Below are positions 7,277 through 17,215 of a stretch of 64,000 nt of DNA, one piece after another; the stretch's first letter is position 1, and every line of letters begins with the position of its first letter. The notes beneath the pieces were generated by a model. The model saw only the letters and a list, made by a program, of their open reading frames with translations, ran no database searches and was not told where the DNA came from. The translations under genes and the position numbers were made by a program. Source of the stretch: Flavobacterium sp. NRK F7 (GTDB lineage Bacteria; Bacteroidota; Bacteroidia; Flavobacteriales; Flavobacteriaceae); the NCBI RefSeq assembly GCF_024054195.1, contig NZ_JAMXLB010000001.1, positions 1,436,950 through 1,500,949 on the forward strand, read 5' to 3'.

Positions 7277-8821
7277 TTATCGAATGGTTGCGGAGCCTTT
7301 TTCTTTAATAATAGTCATTATAGGTCTGTTTTCAATTTTGCTTTCTAACCATGAAATAATATCTAAATATAAAAAGGCTCTTCTTTCGTAAGGATGATCT
7401 TCATATTTTTTCAATCGACTGTGCAATTTTTTGAACTCTCCTTTTAATTGATGCGGATAAATGCTACCTAAATTTCTTAAAAATTTAATCATTTCGCGTT
7501 GAACTTCATGTAAGTCATTCATTTTGATTAAAAATTTATAGGTACTTTTCAATTGTAATTCTAATTTATAGTCTAAACTAGCTTCATAATGTGCAACTAA
7601 ACTCAAGACTCGTGCAAAACACATGAGATCTTCGCGCATGGTTAAATTTCTGTTATCGATAATTTTTTGTAAGTATTCAATACATTTTATATTGTTACCC
7701 ACACCAAAATACATGCAGGCTATTTTATAATAGAAGACCATCACATGGTGTTCGTCTATTTTATCCTCATCTGTTTTTATTTTTTTAAGTACTGGATCAA
7801 TAAGAGCTAAGCCTTGGTCAAAGGTGCCTTCAATGAAGTGTAAATTTAATTTACTATTATAGATACATAAAAAGCTAAGTATACTGACATTGTCATTTTT
7901 TGGAAAAGCATCTAGAGCTATTGTTTCTTCAAGTTTATCAAGGGTTTCTTTAAATAAGGTTTTGTGTTTGATTAAATACAAACATTCTAATAAATAAGTA
8001 ACTCCTTTAATATACCAAACCGGATTTAAATAAATCATTTTTGGGTTGTCATAAAATAAATCTACCCATTTTTTAGCATACTTATAGCAAGATAAAAAAT
8101 CTTGAATCAAAAAACTATACCATAAATGCGCTTTATAAAGCCATAGTTTTTCTCTAAATCCTAAATCAGTGATAGTACAATGGGGTAATTCTTTATTAAA
8201 ATACAGAGTAATTTCTTGCATTTCAGCATCACTTTTTGCATAACCACTCTTCAGCATAATGCTATATAATTGAAGTGAAAGATTAGAAAGTTTACTGGCA
8301 ATAACATTTTCTTTGCTTAATTTTTTAGCTTGAGTGGTAAGTTCGTCTGCTCGACCTACAATACTTCGCGTGATGTACTGTGATTCAATAACTTTCTCAA
8401 GTTCTACAATTTCATAGGCAATATTTTTTTCTTCGTTTTCTAACGCTGCTATTTTGGCTTTTTCTAAAATTTTCAAGCTTTGTTTGTATAAGCCTTTATG
8501 GTATAAAATTGTTGCAAAATCAAGTTGTTCTCGGATTAAAATACGATTATTTTGGTTTACAGGATTCATTCGTAAGCTCACCAAAATCTGTTTGTATAAA
8601 TGTGCTTTTAAGTTGGAAAGCTGAAGTTTAGTTACTATTTTACTATTTAAAATAGCTTCTTCATTATAACTATCCATTTTGTCTAAAAGATTAAAAAGTA
8701 AAAGAAATTTGGCATTTACATTTACATCTAATCGATTGGCATATAATTTAAACTGTCGCTTTTCTGATCTTGAAAGCGATTTGATTAAGATGAATAAATT
8801 GTCTTTTGATACGTTTGCCAT
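7277..8821 (-). CDS. Conserved alpha-helical-repeat (TPR-like) cytoplasmic protein
   Basis: The protein has 514 aa, no signal peptide and no TM segment. Almost the whole sequence is predicted helical pairs with TPR-like spacing (for example YHKGLYKQSLKILEKAKIAALENEEKN and FYYKIACMYFGVGNNIKCIEYLQKI). The N-terminus, MANVSKDNLFILIKSLSRSEKRQFKLYA, is distinctive. I recognise it as a type of uncharacterised flavobacterial protein but know no function. It is divergent from leuA across a 155-bp gap. A scaffold or regulatory role is inferred only from the fold. Confidence 0.75.
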   Translation of the reverse strand: MANVSKDNLFILIKSLSRSEKRQFKLYANRLDVNVNAKFLLLFNLLDKMDSYNEEAILNSKIVTKLQLSNLKAHLYKQILVSLRMNPVNQNNRILIREQLDFATILYHKGLYKQSLKILEKAKIAALENEEKNIAYEIVELEKVIESQYITRSIVGRADELTTQAKKLSKENVIASKLSNLSLQLYSIMLKSGYAKSDAEMQEITLYFNKELPHCTITDLGFREKLWLYKAHLWYSFLIQDFLSCYKYAKKWVDLFYDNPKMIYLNPVWYIKGVTYLLECLYLIKHKTLFKETLDKLEETIALDAFPKNDNVSILSFLCIYNSKLNLHFIEGTFDQGLALIDPVLKKIKTDEDKIDEHHVMVFYYKIACMYFGVGNNIKCIEYLQKIIDNRNLTMREDLMCFARVLSLVAHYEASLDYKLELQLKSTYKFLIKMNDLHEVQREMIKFLRNLGSIYPHQLKGEFKKLHSRLKKYEDHPYERRAFLYLDIISWLESKIENRPIMTIIKEKGSATIR

Positions 8822-8932
8822 TGTAAAAAAGCAGTTGTTAAGTTTTTGTAAATCAGATTGTTGTAAAATAAAAAAATAGTTTTAATACTGTAAAAGAAAA
8901 ATTTAAAAACCCCCTTTACATGAAGCAAAGTA

Positions 8933-8940
8933 TAAATTTG
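8933..8940 (+). promoter_or_regulatory. -7 box (TAAATTTG) of the leu operon
   Basis: TAAATTTG fits TAnnTTTG and lies 36 bp before the leuA ATG. No TTG stands at ideal spacing. No leader peptide, terminator or other attenuator is visible between it and leuA, unlike the ilv operon. Confidence 0.5.
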
Positions 8941-8976
8941 TATTCATAAATTAAAATTAAGTTTAATAATTCTTTT

Positions 8977-10143
8977 ATGGAGAAAGGGAAAGTACAAATT
9001 TTCGATACCACCTTGCGCGATGGAGAACAAGTTCCAGGCTGTAAACTAAACAAAGAGCAAAAACTAATTATTGCTAAACGTTTAGATGAATTAGGGGTAG
9101 ATGTAATTGAAGCAGGTTTTCCGATTTCAAGTCCAGGAGATTTTGAAGCTGTGGAAGCGATTGCCAAAATTGTTAAGAATGCAACTGTGTGTGGTTTGAC
9201 TAGAGCTGTTGAAAAGGATATTGAAGTAGCTGCGCAAGCTTTAAGATATGCAAAAAAGCCAAGAATACACACTGGAATAGGTACGTCAGATTCGCATATA
9301 AAATACAAGTTCAATGCTTCTAAAGACGAAATAATCGAGCGAGCAGTTAAAGCAGTTTCTTTTGCTAAAAAATTTGTTGATGATGTGGAGTTTTATGCAG
9401 AAGACGCAGGAAGAACTGATAATGTTTTTTTAGCTCAAGTTTGTTCTGAAGTAGTGGCTGCAGGAGCTACGGTTTTAAATATTCCAGATACAACAGGATA
9501 TTGTTTGCCTGAAGAATATGGAGCAAAAATAAAATATTTAACAGCGCATGTGAAAGGCATAGAAAGAGCTATTTTATCATGTCATTGTCATAATGATTTA
9601 GGTTTGGCTACAGCCAATTCTATTGCAGGCGTTATAAATGGTGCAAGACAGGTTGAATGTACGATTAATGGTATAGGGGAGCGAGCAGGAAACACCTCTT
9701 TGGAGGAAGTGGTCATGATTTTAAGACAGCATCCTACTTTAGGTTTAGATACTACTATCAATTCTAAATTATTAAATGAAATGAGTCATTTAGTTTCTGA
9801 AAGTATGGGGATGCTAGTACAACCTAACAAAGCTATTGTCGGAGCCAATGCTTTTGCACACAGCTCTGGAATTCATCAAGATGGAGTAATTAAAAATCGT
9901 GAAACGTATGAAATAATTAATCCGGAAGATGTGGGCGTGACTGAATCATCCATTATTTTAACAGCTAGAAGTGGAAGGGCAGCGTTAGCTTACAGAGCAA
10001 AAAAAATTGGGTACGAATTAACCAAATTACAATTGGATGTAGTATATCAGGAATTTCTAAAAGTAGCTGATAGAAAGAAAGAAGTGGTAGATGAAGACGT
10101 GCATAGAATTATAGAAAATAATAAAATTGGAATCGTAGCATAA
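8977..10143 (+). CDS. leuA: 2-isopropylmalate synthase, short form without the leucine-sensing domain
   Basis: LeuA condenses 2-oxoisovalerate with acetyl-CoA, the first step of the leucine branch. The catalytic TIM barrel is clear: [16 protein letters not shown] near the N-terminus, the metal-binding [14 protein letters not shown] and the [13 protein letters not shown] segment. At 388 aa it ends soon after the linker region ([10 protein letters not shown], then SGRAALAYR). It is about 130 residues shorter than enterobacterial LeuA (about 520 aa) and lacks the C-terminal allosteric domain. A homocitrate-synthase-like specificity is possible from length alone, but the leuCDB context argues for LeuA. 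It is first in an operon; leuC starts 2 bp after its stop. Confidence 0.93.
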   Translation: MEKGKVQIFDTTLRDGEQVPGCKLNKEQKLIIAKRLDELGVDVIEAGFPISSPGDFEAVEAIAKIVKNATVCGLTRAVEKDIEVAAQALRYAKKPRIHTGIGTSDSHIKYKFNASKDEIIERAVKAVSFAKKFVDDVEFYAEDAGRTDNVFLAQVCSEVVAAGATVLNIPDTTGYCLPEEYGAKIKYLTAHVKGIERAILSCHCHNDLGLATANSIAGVINGARQVECTINGIGERAGNTSLEEVVMILRQHPTLGLDTTINSKLLNEMSHLVSESMGMLVQPNKAIVGANAFAHSSGIHQDGVIKNRETYEIINPEDVGVTESSIILTARSGRAALAYRAKKIGYELTKLQLDVVYQEFLKVADRKKEVVDEDVHRIIENNKIGIVA

Positions 10144-10145
10144 AT

Positions 10146-11531
10146 ATGGAAAAGAAAACCTTATTTGATAAAGTGTGGGATAGTCATGTGGTAAGTGAAG
10201 TGCCTAATGGACCTCAAATTCTATATATAGATAAACATTTAATACATGAAGTTACGAGTCCACAAGCTTTCGCTGAATTGGAAGAACGTCAGATTCCTAT
10301 TTTTAGACCAAAGCAAATTGTCGCGACTGCAGATCATAATGTACCTACAAAAAATCAACATTTGCCGATAAAAGATCTTTTGTCGAAAAATCAATTGGAA
10401 CAGTTAACAAAAAACTGCGAGAAAAATAATATTACCTTATACGATTTAGGACATCAATATCAAGGTATTGTACATGTTATTGCTCCTGAATTAGGAATTA
10501 CGTTACCAGGCATGACTATGGTTTGTGGTGACAGTCACACTTCTACTCATGGAGCTTTTGGAACCATTGCTTTTGGTATTGGAACGAGTCAGGTGGCACA
10601 AGTGTTTGCCAGTCAGTGTTTGTTATTAAATAAGCCCAAAAGTCTTCGCGTCAGTGTTAATGGAAAGTTAGCCAAAGGTGTTACTCCAAAAGATGTTATT
10701 TTATACATCATTTCAAAAATTGGAACCAATGCAGGAACAGGCTATTTCTGTGAATATGCAGGGAATGTTTTTCAGGAGATGTCTATGGAAGGAAGAATGA
10801 CCGTTTGTAATATGAGTATTGAAATGGGAGCAAGAGGAGGCATGATTGCTCCAGACGATATTACATTTGAATACATAAAAGGAAGAACATTTGCACCAAA
10901 AGGAAATGAATTAGAGGAGAAAATAGCGTATTGGAAAACGTTACCAACAGATGAAGGTGCTGTTTTTGATAAAGAGTATACTTTTGATGCAGCAGATATT
11001 GCTCCCATGATTACCTATGGGACCAATCCAGGGATGGGAATTAAAATTAATGAACGTATACCAGTGTTGGAAGATGAATCATTTGCAAAAGCTTTAGATT
11101 ATATGGGCTTCCGTAAAGGAGAATCGTTACTAGAGAACCCCATTAATTATGTTTTTATAGGAAGTTGTACTAATTCTAGAATTGAAGATTTCAGAATTGC
11201 GGCTCAATATATTAATGGCAAACAAAAAGCGGCTCATGTAAATGCCTTAATTGTTCCTGGTTCACAACAAGTAGCCAAACAAATTCAGGAAGAAGGATTA
11301 ACTGCTATTTTTGAAAAAGCTGGTTTTGAAATTCGTCAACCCGGTTGTTCCGCATGTTTAGCAATGAATGATGACAAAATTCCAGCTGGAGAATATTGTG
11401 TGTCTACTTCAAATAGAAATTTTGAAGGAAGACAAGGACAAGGTGCTCGTACCCTATTATCGAGTCCTTTAGTTGCAGCTGCCATAGCAGTAGAAGGTAA
11501 AATTATTGATATTACAAAACATCTGAATTAA
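10146..11531 (+). CDS. leuC: 3-isopropylmalate dehydratase large subunit
   Basis: With LeuD it isomerises 2- to 3-isopropylmalate using a [4Fe-4S] cluster. The protein has 461 aa, normal for the bacterial type. Cluster-ligand motifs are visible: [11 protein letters not shown] and [12 protein letters not shown]. The active-site region [16 protein letters not shown] and the end motif [17 protein letters not shown] are intact. It sits between leuA (2-bp gap) and leuD (2-bp gap), implying one mRNA and balanced expression of the two subunits. Confidence 0.97.
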   Translation: MEKKTLFDKVWDSHVVSEVPNGPQILYIDKHLIHEVTSPQAFAELEERQIPIFRPKQIVATADHNVPTKNQHLPIKDLLSKNQLEQLTKNCEKNNITLYDLGHQYQGIVHVIAPELGITLPGMTMVCGDSHTSTHGAFGTIAFGIGTSQVAQVFASQCLLLNKPKSLRVSVNGKLAKGVTPKDVILYIISKIGTNAGTGYFCEYAGNVFQEMSMEGRMTVCNMSIEMGARGGMIAPDDITFEYIKGRTFAPKGNELEEKIAYWKTLPTDEGAVFDKEYTFDAADIAPMITYGTNPGMGIKINERIPVLEDESFAKALDYMGFRKGESLLENPINYVFIGSCTNSRIEDFRIAAQYINGKQKAAHVNALIVPGSQQVAKQIQEEGLTAIFEKAGFEIRQPGCSACLAMNDDKIPAGEYCVSTSNRNFEGRQGQGARTLLSSPLVAAAIAVEGKIIDITKHLN

Positions 11532-11533
11532 TC

Positions 11534-12142
11534 ATGGAGAAATTCACTACACTTTATTCTAAAGCGGTTCCATTACCAGTAGAAAATATTGATACCGATC
11601 AAATTATTCCTGCTAGATTTCTTAAGGTTACCAACAAGGTTGGTTTTGGAAATAATCTTTTTAGAGATTGGCGTTTTCTTGAAAATAATGAACCTATTAG
11701 TTCTTTTGTACTTAATAATCCTAAATATTCTGGAAAAATATTAGTGGCAGGAGATAATTTTGGTTGTGGAAGTAGTAGAGAACATGCGGCTTGGGCTTTA
11801 ACAGATTATGGTTTTAAAGTGATTGTTTCTAGCTATTTTGCCGATATTTTTAAAGGAAATGCGCTAAATAATGGATTGTTACCCATCCAAGTTTCCCCTG
11901 AGTTTTTAAAAGAGGTTTTAACTTTAATTACTCAAAATCCTGAAACCGAACTTATAATTGATTTAGAGAAACAAACCATTGCTGTAAAGGATGTAGGTTT
12001 ACAAGAGACTTTTGAAATTGATGCATATAAAAAACTATGTCTCATTAATGGGTATGATGATATCGACTTTTTAGTAAGTAATAAAGATAAAATTGAAGCT
12101 TTTGAAGCAAATAGAAATAAAACACAATCCATAGTTATTTAA
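11534..12142 (+). CDS. leuD: 3-isopropylmalate dehydratase small subunit
   Basis: This is the 202-aa swivel-domain partner of LeuC. Diagnostic motifs are [11 protein letters not shown] near residues 20-30 and [15 protein letters not shown] near 72-86, which shapes the substrate pocket. Length and order (leuC-leuD-leuB) are typical. The gap to leuB is 10 bp. Confidence 0.97.
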   Translation: MEKFTTLYSKAVPLPVENIDTDQIIPARFLKVTNKVGFGNNLFRDWRFLENNEPISSFVLNNPKYSGKILVAGDNFGCGSSREHAAWALTDYGFKVIVSSYFADIFKGNALNNGLLPIQVSPEFLKEVLTLITQNPETELIIDLEKQTIAVKDVGLQETFEIDAYKKLCLINGYDDIDFLVSNKDKIEAFEANRNKTQSIVI

Positions 12143-12152
12143 AGAAATTATT

Positions 12153-13274
12153 ATGAAGATGAAAATAGCCGTGTTATCTGGAGATGGTATAGGTCCTGAG
12201 GTAACGAAAGAATCCGTAAAAGTATTACAGTCCATTGCAGATGCTTTCGGACATGATTTTCAATTTAAAGAAGCTTTAGTTGGGGCTATTGCTATTGATC
12301 AAACTGGAAATCCATTACCAGAAGAAACATTAGCACTCTGTAAAAATAGTGATGCTGTTCTTTTTGGCGCAATTGGTGACCCAAAATACGATAACAATCC
12401 AGATGCAAAAGTTAGACCAGAACAAGGTTTGTTGAAATTGAGAAAAGAATTAGGTTTGTTTGCTAATATTCGTCCGATTACAGCTTATGATTCGTTACTT
12501 GAAAAATCTCCATTAAAGAAAGAAATCATTCAAGGAACGGATATGGTTATTTACAGAGAATTAACTGGAGGAATTTATTTTGGTGAAAAACAACTCAATG
12601 AAGAGGGAACAGTAGCTTCCGATTTATGTGAGTATGCACAGTATGAAATTGAAAGAATTGCGCATTTAGCGTTTAAAGCGGCACAACAAAGACGTAAGAA
12701 AGTAACTTTGGTAGACAAAGCTAATGTTTTAGAAACTTCAAGATTGTGGAGACGTGTTGTCACTTCTTTAGCAAAACACTATCCAGACGTAGCTTTGGAC
12801 TTTCTATTTGTAGATAATGCAGCTATGCAAATGATTTTAAATCCAAGTCAGTTTGATGTCATTTTAACAGAAAATATGTTTGGTGATATTATTTCTGATG
12901 AAGGAAGTGTTATTGGTGGTTCCATAGGTTTGTTAGCCTCAGCTTCAGTTGGAAATGGTACCGCTTTGTTTGAACCTATTCATGGTTCATATCCACAAGC
13001 AACGGGTAAAAATATTGCCAATCCTGTAGCTTCAATTTTAAGTGCAGCGATGTTATTAGAACAATTTTCTTTACATGATGAAGCGAGGTTAATTTATAAA
13101 GCGGTGGAAACGATGTTAAATGAAAATATTGGAACAGTAGATTTAAATAAAGAAAATCCATCAAGTACATCAGAAATAGGTGATGTTATCGTAAAGTTAA
13201 TTGATAGTCAAGATGTAACCATAGGAGGGTCACATTTTGAAAATATTAAATTAGGAAAGTCTGTTTATATTTAA
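12153..13274 (+). CDS. leuB: 3-isopropylmalate dehydrogenase
   Basis: LeuB oxidatively decarboxylates 3-isopropylmalate to 2-oxoisocaproate with NAD+. The protein has 373 aa. Motifs include LSGDGIGPEV at the N-terminus, the substrate-binding arginines in RPEQGLLKLRKELGLFANIRP, the YRELTGGIYFG segment, the metal-site aspartates in ENMFGDIISDEGSVIGGS, and FEPIHGSYPQATGKNIANP. It is the last gene of the operon, and a hairpin with a T-run follows at 13328-13357. The transaminase for the final step (ilvE) is about 26 kb away. Confidence 0.97.
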   Translation: MKMKIAVLSGDGIGPEVTKESVKVLQSIADAFGHDFQFKEALVGAIAIDQTGNPLPEETLALCKNSDAVLFGAIGDPKYDNNPDAKVRPEQGLLKLRKELGLFANIRPITAYDSLLEKSPLKKEIIQGTDMVIYRELTGGIYFGEKQLNEEGTVASDLCEYAQYEIERIAHLAFKAAQQRRKKVTLVDKANVLETSRLWRRVVTSLAKHYPDVALDFLFVDNAAMQMILNPSQFDVILTENMFGDIISDEGSVIGGSIGLLASASVGNGTALFEPIHGSYPQATGKNIANPVASILSAAMLLEQFSLHDEARLIYKAVETMLNENIGTVDLNKENPSSTSEIGDVIVKLIDSQDVTIGGSHFENIKLGKSVYI

Positions 13275-13327
13275 AATTAAGTTAAAAAGGGTTTATTTCT
13301 TTTTAAACTGTAAGAAATAACTTTATT

Positions 13328-13357
13328 TCGCGGTTAGTTATTAATCGCGATTTTTTT
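13328..13357 (+). terminator. Terminator of the leu operon, abutting the next start codon
   Basis: TCGCG (13328-13332) pairs with CGCGA (13346-13350) around a 13-nt loop and is followed by seven T. The T-run runs straight into the ATG at 13358, so the terminator and the 5' end of the next gene share sequence. Confidence 0.65.
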
Positions 13358-16141
13358 ATGCTTAAAATTTACTTGTCCCTGTTTGTTTTGTTGTTAAGTG
13401 GTATTGTTTTTAGTCAAAGTACCGTTGCTGTTTCTGGAAAATTAATAGACGAAAACTTAAAATTACCTTTAGAATCTGCAACCGTTTATTTTTCTAGAGT
13501 AAGTGATTCTACTGTTGTCGATTATACCATTTCTGATAAAAATGGAAATTTTAACTTTAAAATAAAAACACTAGATTATCCTGTAATATTACGAGTTTCG
13601 TACACGGGTTACTTGGATTATAAAAAGCAATTTGCTTCTCTTCAAAAAGATATCGATTTAGGTACAATTGGATTACAGGAAAATGTTTCCTCATTAAAAG
13701 AAGTAGTGGTTAAATCAGAAATTCCACCGATTTCAGTAAAAGCAGATACCTTAGAGTTTAATGCCTCATCTTTTAAAGTGGCTCCAGATGCGAATGTTGA
13801 AAAGTTATTAAAACAATTACCAGGTGTTGAAATTGATACTGATGGTAAGATTACGGTGAATGGGAAAGAGGTGAATAATATTTTAGTGAATGGGAAACCT
13901 TTTTTTGGAAAAGATGGAAAAATAGCCACTCAAAATTTACCTGCTGAAATGATTGAAAAAGTACAGGTAACCGATACAAAAACCAAAAAAGAGGAATTAT
14001 CGGGGCAAACTGCATCAGACAATACAAGTACCATTAACCTTACCATTCAAGAAGATAAAAACAAAGGCTTATTTGGTAAAGCAACTGCAGGTTATGGAAC
14101 CGATGATCGCTATGAATCGAGTGTTTTGTTCAATTATTTTAAGGATACTCAAAAAATAAGTGTTTTAGGTTCTTCCAATAATATTAACTCTGTTGGCTTT
14201 TCTATGGATGAGATATTTGATAATATGGGTGGCGGAAGAAATCAATCGGTTTACATCAATAGTAATGGTAGTTTCGGAATCAACGGAATGCGTTTTGGTG
14301 GTAATTCAGGAATTACAAAATCGAATATGCTTGGTGTCAACTTTTCTGACGAATGGTTCAATAAAAAAGTTGATCCTAATGGAAGTTATTATTATACAAA
14401 TTCCATCACTGAAAATAGAAATCGAACGGGTAGAATTAATCTTTTACCTACGGGGAATACAAGTACCAATTCAGAGTCGAATGCAAAAACAGACAATACG
14501 GGACATGCTATTAACTTCGATTTAGAAGTAAAAATAGATTCTACAACAACATTATATTTATCCCCTAATATATCTAAAAATAAAACGTTAGATCAATACA
14601 CTAGTTTTTCTAGTTCTTTTGATAGTGCAAATGCCTTGTTAAATGAAAATACAACAAATAATTTTCAAGATGTGGAACGTTCTAGTTTTACCAATAATCT
14701 ATATCTCTATAAAAAACTAAAGCGCAAGGGTAGAGGCGTAAGTTTTACGATGAATAATGAATATAGTGATAATGAAACCAATTTAAATACGAATACTAAT
14801 ACCGTTTTTTATCAATCAGGAAATCCAGATGATAGTAGAAATCAAAATCGATTGGATACTGATAAAATGGACATGTTAGAACTTGAAGTGGGTTATTCAG
14901 AACCTATTACCGATTCTTTAAAATTGAGCTTTGAAACTTCTTTTAAAACCCAACGCTTTAGAAACGCTAAAACTACTTTTGATTTTGATGCTGTCACAAA
15001 TGCATATACCGATTATAATGATTTGCTATCCAATCAAATTTTTTCAAGAAACAATACCTTTAATGGTTCGGTTGGTATTAGTATTACCAAAAGTAAATAC
15101 AGATTCAATCTCGATTTTGGGACTGATTTTTTAAATTATGACAATCAATCCACTTATCTAAGTACGATTACTACATTAAAGAACAATTATATGTATCCTA
15201 ATGTAAGAGCTTATATCAATTATAAGGTAGCCAAATCCAAATCGATTTACAGTCGTTATACCTATAATGTAAATTTACCTTCTGCAGAGCAATTGTTGCC
15301 TTTTGAAAATTTAGCCAATCCCTTAAATACCATTACGGGTAATGCTTTCTTAAAGCCAGTAGAAAATCATAATTTGTATATGAATTTCAATAATTACGAT
15401 TATGCAACACGTTCTGGTTTTTATAGTTATTTTGGAGGAAGTTTACGCAAAAATCAAATTGTAAGCTCAACGGTTTATGATGCCGATTTTAAAGCGAATA
15501 CAACGTATCAAAATATAGATCAAACGTATAATTTTTATACGGGTTTTAGTGTCAATAAATCCTATAAAAAAGAGAAGAGAACCTTTAAGTATGGATTTGG
15601 AATTGGTGTAAATTATGATTTTAATCAAGGTTTAACCAATGCTACTTTATATCAAGCAAAAGGAATACAATTGAATCCTAGAGCAAACCTTTCTTGGTCC
15701 ATCGATGATTTAGTTACTATTGCTCCTTCGTATCGTTATACTTATAATTCTACTTCTTTTGAAAATTATGTAATCGATAAAACCAATACGTTCAGACATA
15801 TTTTTAAACTGGAAGCGACTACCTATTGGCCTAAAAATGTAGTTTTAGGAAATGATTTTGGATATACATATAATTCAAATATTGCAAATGGTTTTCAAAA
15901 AGACTTTTATTTGTGGAATGTGAGTTTAGGTTATAATTTCTTTAACGAACAATTATTAGCTAAAGTAAAAGTGTATGATTTGTTAAACCAAAATGTGAAT
16001 GCTACACGAACCATTACACCCACTGCCATTACAGATGAAGAAAATACCGTTTTACAACAATATGTGATGTTCTCTTTAACATATAAGTTGGAAAAATTTG
16101 GTGGTAAAAAGAAAGATGGAAATCGTTTCATGATACATTAA
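13358..16141 (+). CDS. TonB-receptor-like outer-membrane beta-barrel protein with N-terminal CarboxypepD_reg-like domain
   Basis: The protein has 927 aa with a signal peptide ending VFSQ. Residues ~24-110 form a carboxypeptidase-regulatory-like beta-sandwich (VSGKLIDENLKLPLESATVYF). Next comes a plug-like domain (~115-220: EVVVKSEIPPISVKADTLEF, ANVEKLLKQLPGVEID, VNGKPFFG). The rest is a long barrel rich in aromatic beta-strands (YRYTYN, GYNFF, FSLTYKLEKFG). It resembles the Bacteroidota outer_membrane_beta-barrel family related to SusC/TonB receptors. The substrate is unknown, and no SusD-like partner lies next to it. The ATG directly follows the leu terminator T-run. Confidence 0.85.
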   Translation: MLKIYLSLFVLLLSGIVFSQSTVAVSGKLIDENLKLPLESATVYFSRVSDSTVVDYTISDKNGNFNFKIKTLDYPVILRVSYTGYLDYKKQFASLQKDIDLGTIGLQENVSSLKEVVVKSEIPPISVKADTLEFNASSFKVAPDANVEKLLKQLPGVEIDTDGKITVNGKEVNNILVNGKPFFGKDGKIATQNLPAEMIEKVQVTDTKTKKEELSGQTASDNTSTINLTIQEDKNKGLFGKATAGYGTDDRYESSVLFNYFKDTQKISVLGSSNNINSVGFSMDEIFDNMGGGRNQSVYINSNGSFGINGMRFGGNSGITKSNMLGVNFSDEWFNKKVDPNGSYYYTNSITENRNRTGRINLLPTGNTSTNSESNAKTDNTGHAINFDLEVKIDSTTTLYLSPNISKNKTLDQYTSFSSSFDSANALLNENTTNNFQDVERSSFTNNLYLYKKLKRKGRGVSFTMNNEYSDNETNLNTNTNTVFYQSGNPDDSRNQNRLDTDKMDMLELEVGYSEPITDSLKLSFETSFKTQRFRNAKTTFDFDAVTNAYTDYNDLLSNQIFSRNNTFNGSVGISITKSKYRFNLDFGTDFLNYDNQSTYLSTITTLKNNYMYPNVRAYINYKVAKSKSIYSRYTYNVNLPSAEQLLPFENLANPLNTITGNAFLKPVENHNLYMNFNNYDYATRSGFYSYFGGSLRKNQIVSSTVYDADFKANTTYQNIDQTYNFYTGFSVNKSYKKEKRTFKYGFGIGVNYDFNQGLTNATLYQAKGIQLNPRANLSWSIDDLVTIAPSYRYTYNSTSFENYVIDKTNTFRHIFKLEATTYWPKNVVLGNDFGYTYNSNIANGFQKDFYLWNVSLGYNFFNEQLLAKVKVYDLLNQNVNATRTITPTAITDEENTVLQQYVMFSLTYKLEKFGGKKKDGNRFMIH

Positions 16142-16170
16142 AAAAAGGTGCTCCACAGAGCACCTTTTTT
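16141..16170. terminator. Strong bidirectional terminator between convergent genes
   Basis: A 13-bp perfect stem (16141-16153 with 16158-16170; core GGTGCTC/GAGCACC) has loop CACA and A/T tracts on both sides. It overlaps the last bases of both flanking genes, the beta-barrel gene ending at 16141 and the leftward gene ending at 16169. Confidence 0.85.
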
Positions 16171-17065
16171 ATTTAATAGTAATATTTTTTGTGATTATTG
16201 TTCCATCTTTTTTGGTAGCTTTAACCACATAGGTGCCTTCATAAAGTTCTTTTCTAAGTTGAAAAGTAATGTAGTTTTTACTTAGAACTTTAAATTCGGA
16301 TGTAAAGGTGTTACCCGCTAAATCTGTAATTTTTATGTCGCTTATTTCTCCTGAATTAATTCGAATATTTAAAAAATCATTTTTTGAAACATGCTCTGGA
16401 AAAATATATTCTAAAGCTCTGTACGAATTGGTAGTAACAACAGTACTTTCCTTTTTTTCAGTAACAGTTACTTTTTTTTGACCTGAAGTTGTAATACTAA
16501 TATCATCAATTTCAAATTGAGAATACTTATTGGTCGGTATGCTTTTTCCAGTAGTTATTGAGGTGTAAAACCATAATTGGGAATTGCTTTTTTGAGGCGT
16601 AAATGAAATAGATACGCTTTCCCAATCCTTACTATTTTGAGTAATGTTTTTAGTCCAAATAATTTCACTATCATTTGGTGAAATTGGATTTTTTGTATTG
16701 AAATTGGACGTTAAATCCGTAACGGCTTTTACATTGGCACTAGTAAGTATTTTATCAACTGCACCTATAGTGGTTGTGATTTTTACTTTAAAAGAAACTT
16801 GATAGGTTTTACCTGGAATAAATTCGTAATGGGTAAAAATACCTTCTAAACCTTCTTCATTAGTGGTTAGTTTTGCCCAAGTGTTTTTAGGAATAGTACC
16901 TTGTACAAAAGGATTTCCATGACTGGCAAACCAACTAGAAACACAGGAAGGAGCTGTAAAGCCATTGCCAACACAATTGCTGTTTAATTGGCCATTGGAT
17001 AGTTCTTGAGAAAAAGAACCATACGTGAATAGAAACAAACTATAGGTTAATAACGTTTTTTTCAT
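16169..17065 (-). CDS. Secreted protein, paralogue 3 of the NGSL...SHGxP family, T9SS-type C-terminus
   Basis: The protein has 298 aa with signal peptide MKKTLLTYSLFLFTYGSFSQ. The N-terminal pattern NGQL, CVGNGFTAPSC, W-ASHGNP, NTW, GIFTHYEF, Y-VSF and the FEIDDI motif match paralogues at 4145-5041 and 5234-7123. The C-terminus (ITDLAGNTF..., GTYVVKAT, ITKNITIK) resembles a type A T9SS sorting domain. It sits about 9 kb from the other two and lacks the AAAGGG-N8-CCCTTT repeat upstream, so it is probably regulated separately. No catalytic motif is visible. Confidence 0.8.
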   Translation of the reverse strand: MKKTLLTYSLFLFTYGSFSQELSNGQLNSNCVGNGFTAPSCVSSWFASHGNPFVQGTIPKNTWAKLTTNEEGLEGIFTHYEFIPGKTYQVSFKVKITTTIGAVDKILTSANVKAVTDLTSNFNTKNPISPNDSEIIWTKNITQNSKDWESVSISFTPQKSNSQLWFYTSITTGKSIPTNKYSQFEIDDISITTSGQKKVTVTEKKESTVVTTNSYRALEYIFPEHVSKNDFLNIRINSGEISDIKITDLAGNTFTSEFKVLSKNYITFQLRKELYEGTYVVKATKKDGTIITKNITIK

Positions 17066-17164
17066 TTATCGAAATTTGGGGACATACTTTTTAATAAACC
17101 TTACAAATATCGTTATTTATAAAATATTTATTACAAAAAGTTAATTTATATTTTTAATAGCATA

Positions 17165-17193
17165 AAAAAACACCTTGACAAAAGGTGTTTTTT
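17165..17193 (-). terminator. Terminator of the M23-MerR-LemA-TPM operon
   Basis: AAAAAACACCTT (17165-17176) and AAGGTGTTTTTT (17182-17193) form a perfect 12-bp stem. It lies 23 bp beyond the stop of the leftward TPM gene, with a T-run on the minus strand. Confidence 0.85.
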
Positions 17194-17215
17194 ATTTTTT
17201 ATACGTTAAGGAATG

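Noticed and set aside
8822..8976. Attenuator before leuA
   Set aside because: No short ORF with Leu codons and no terminator hairpin between the -7 box and leuA.
17165..17193. Third copy of the AAAGGG/CCCTTT element near paralogue 3
   Set aside because: The hairpin there (CACCTT/AAGGTG) is a terminator of the TPM operon and does not match the element.
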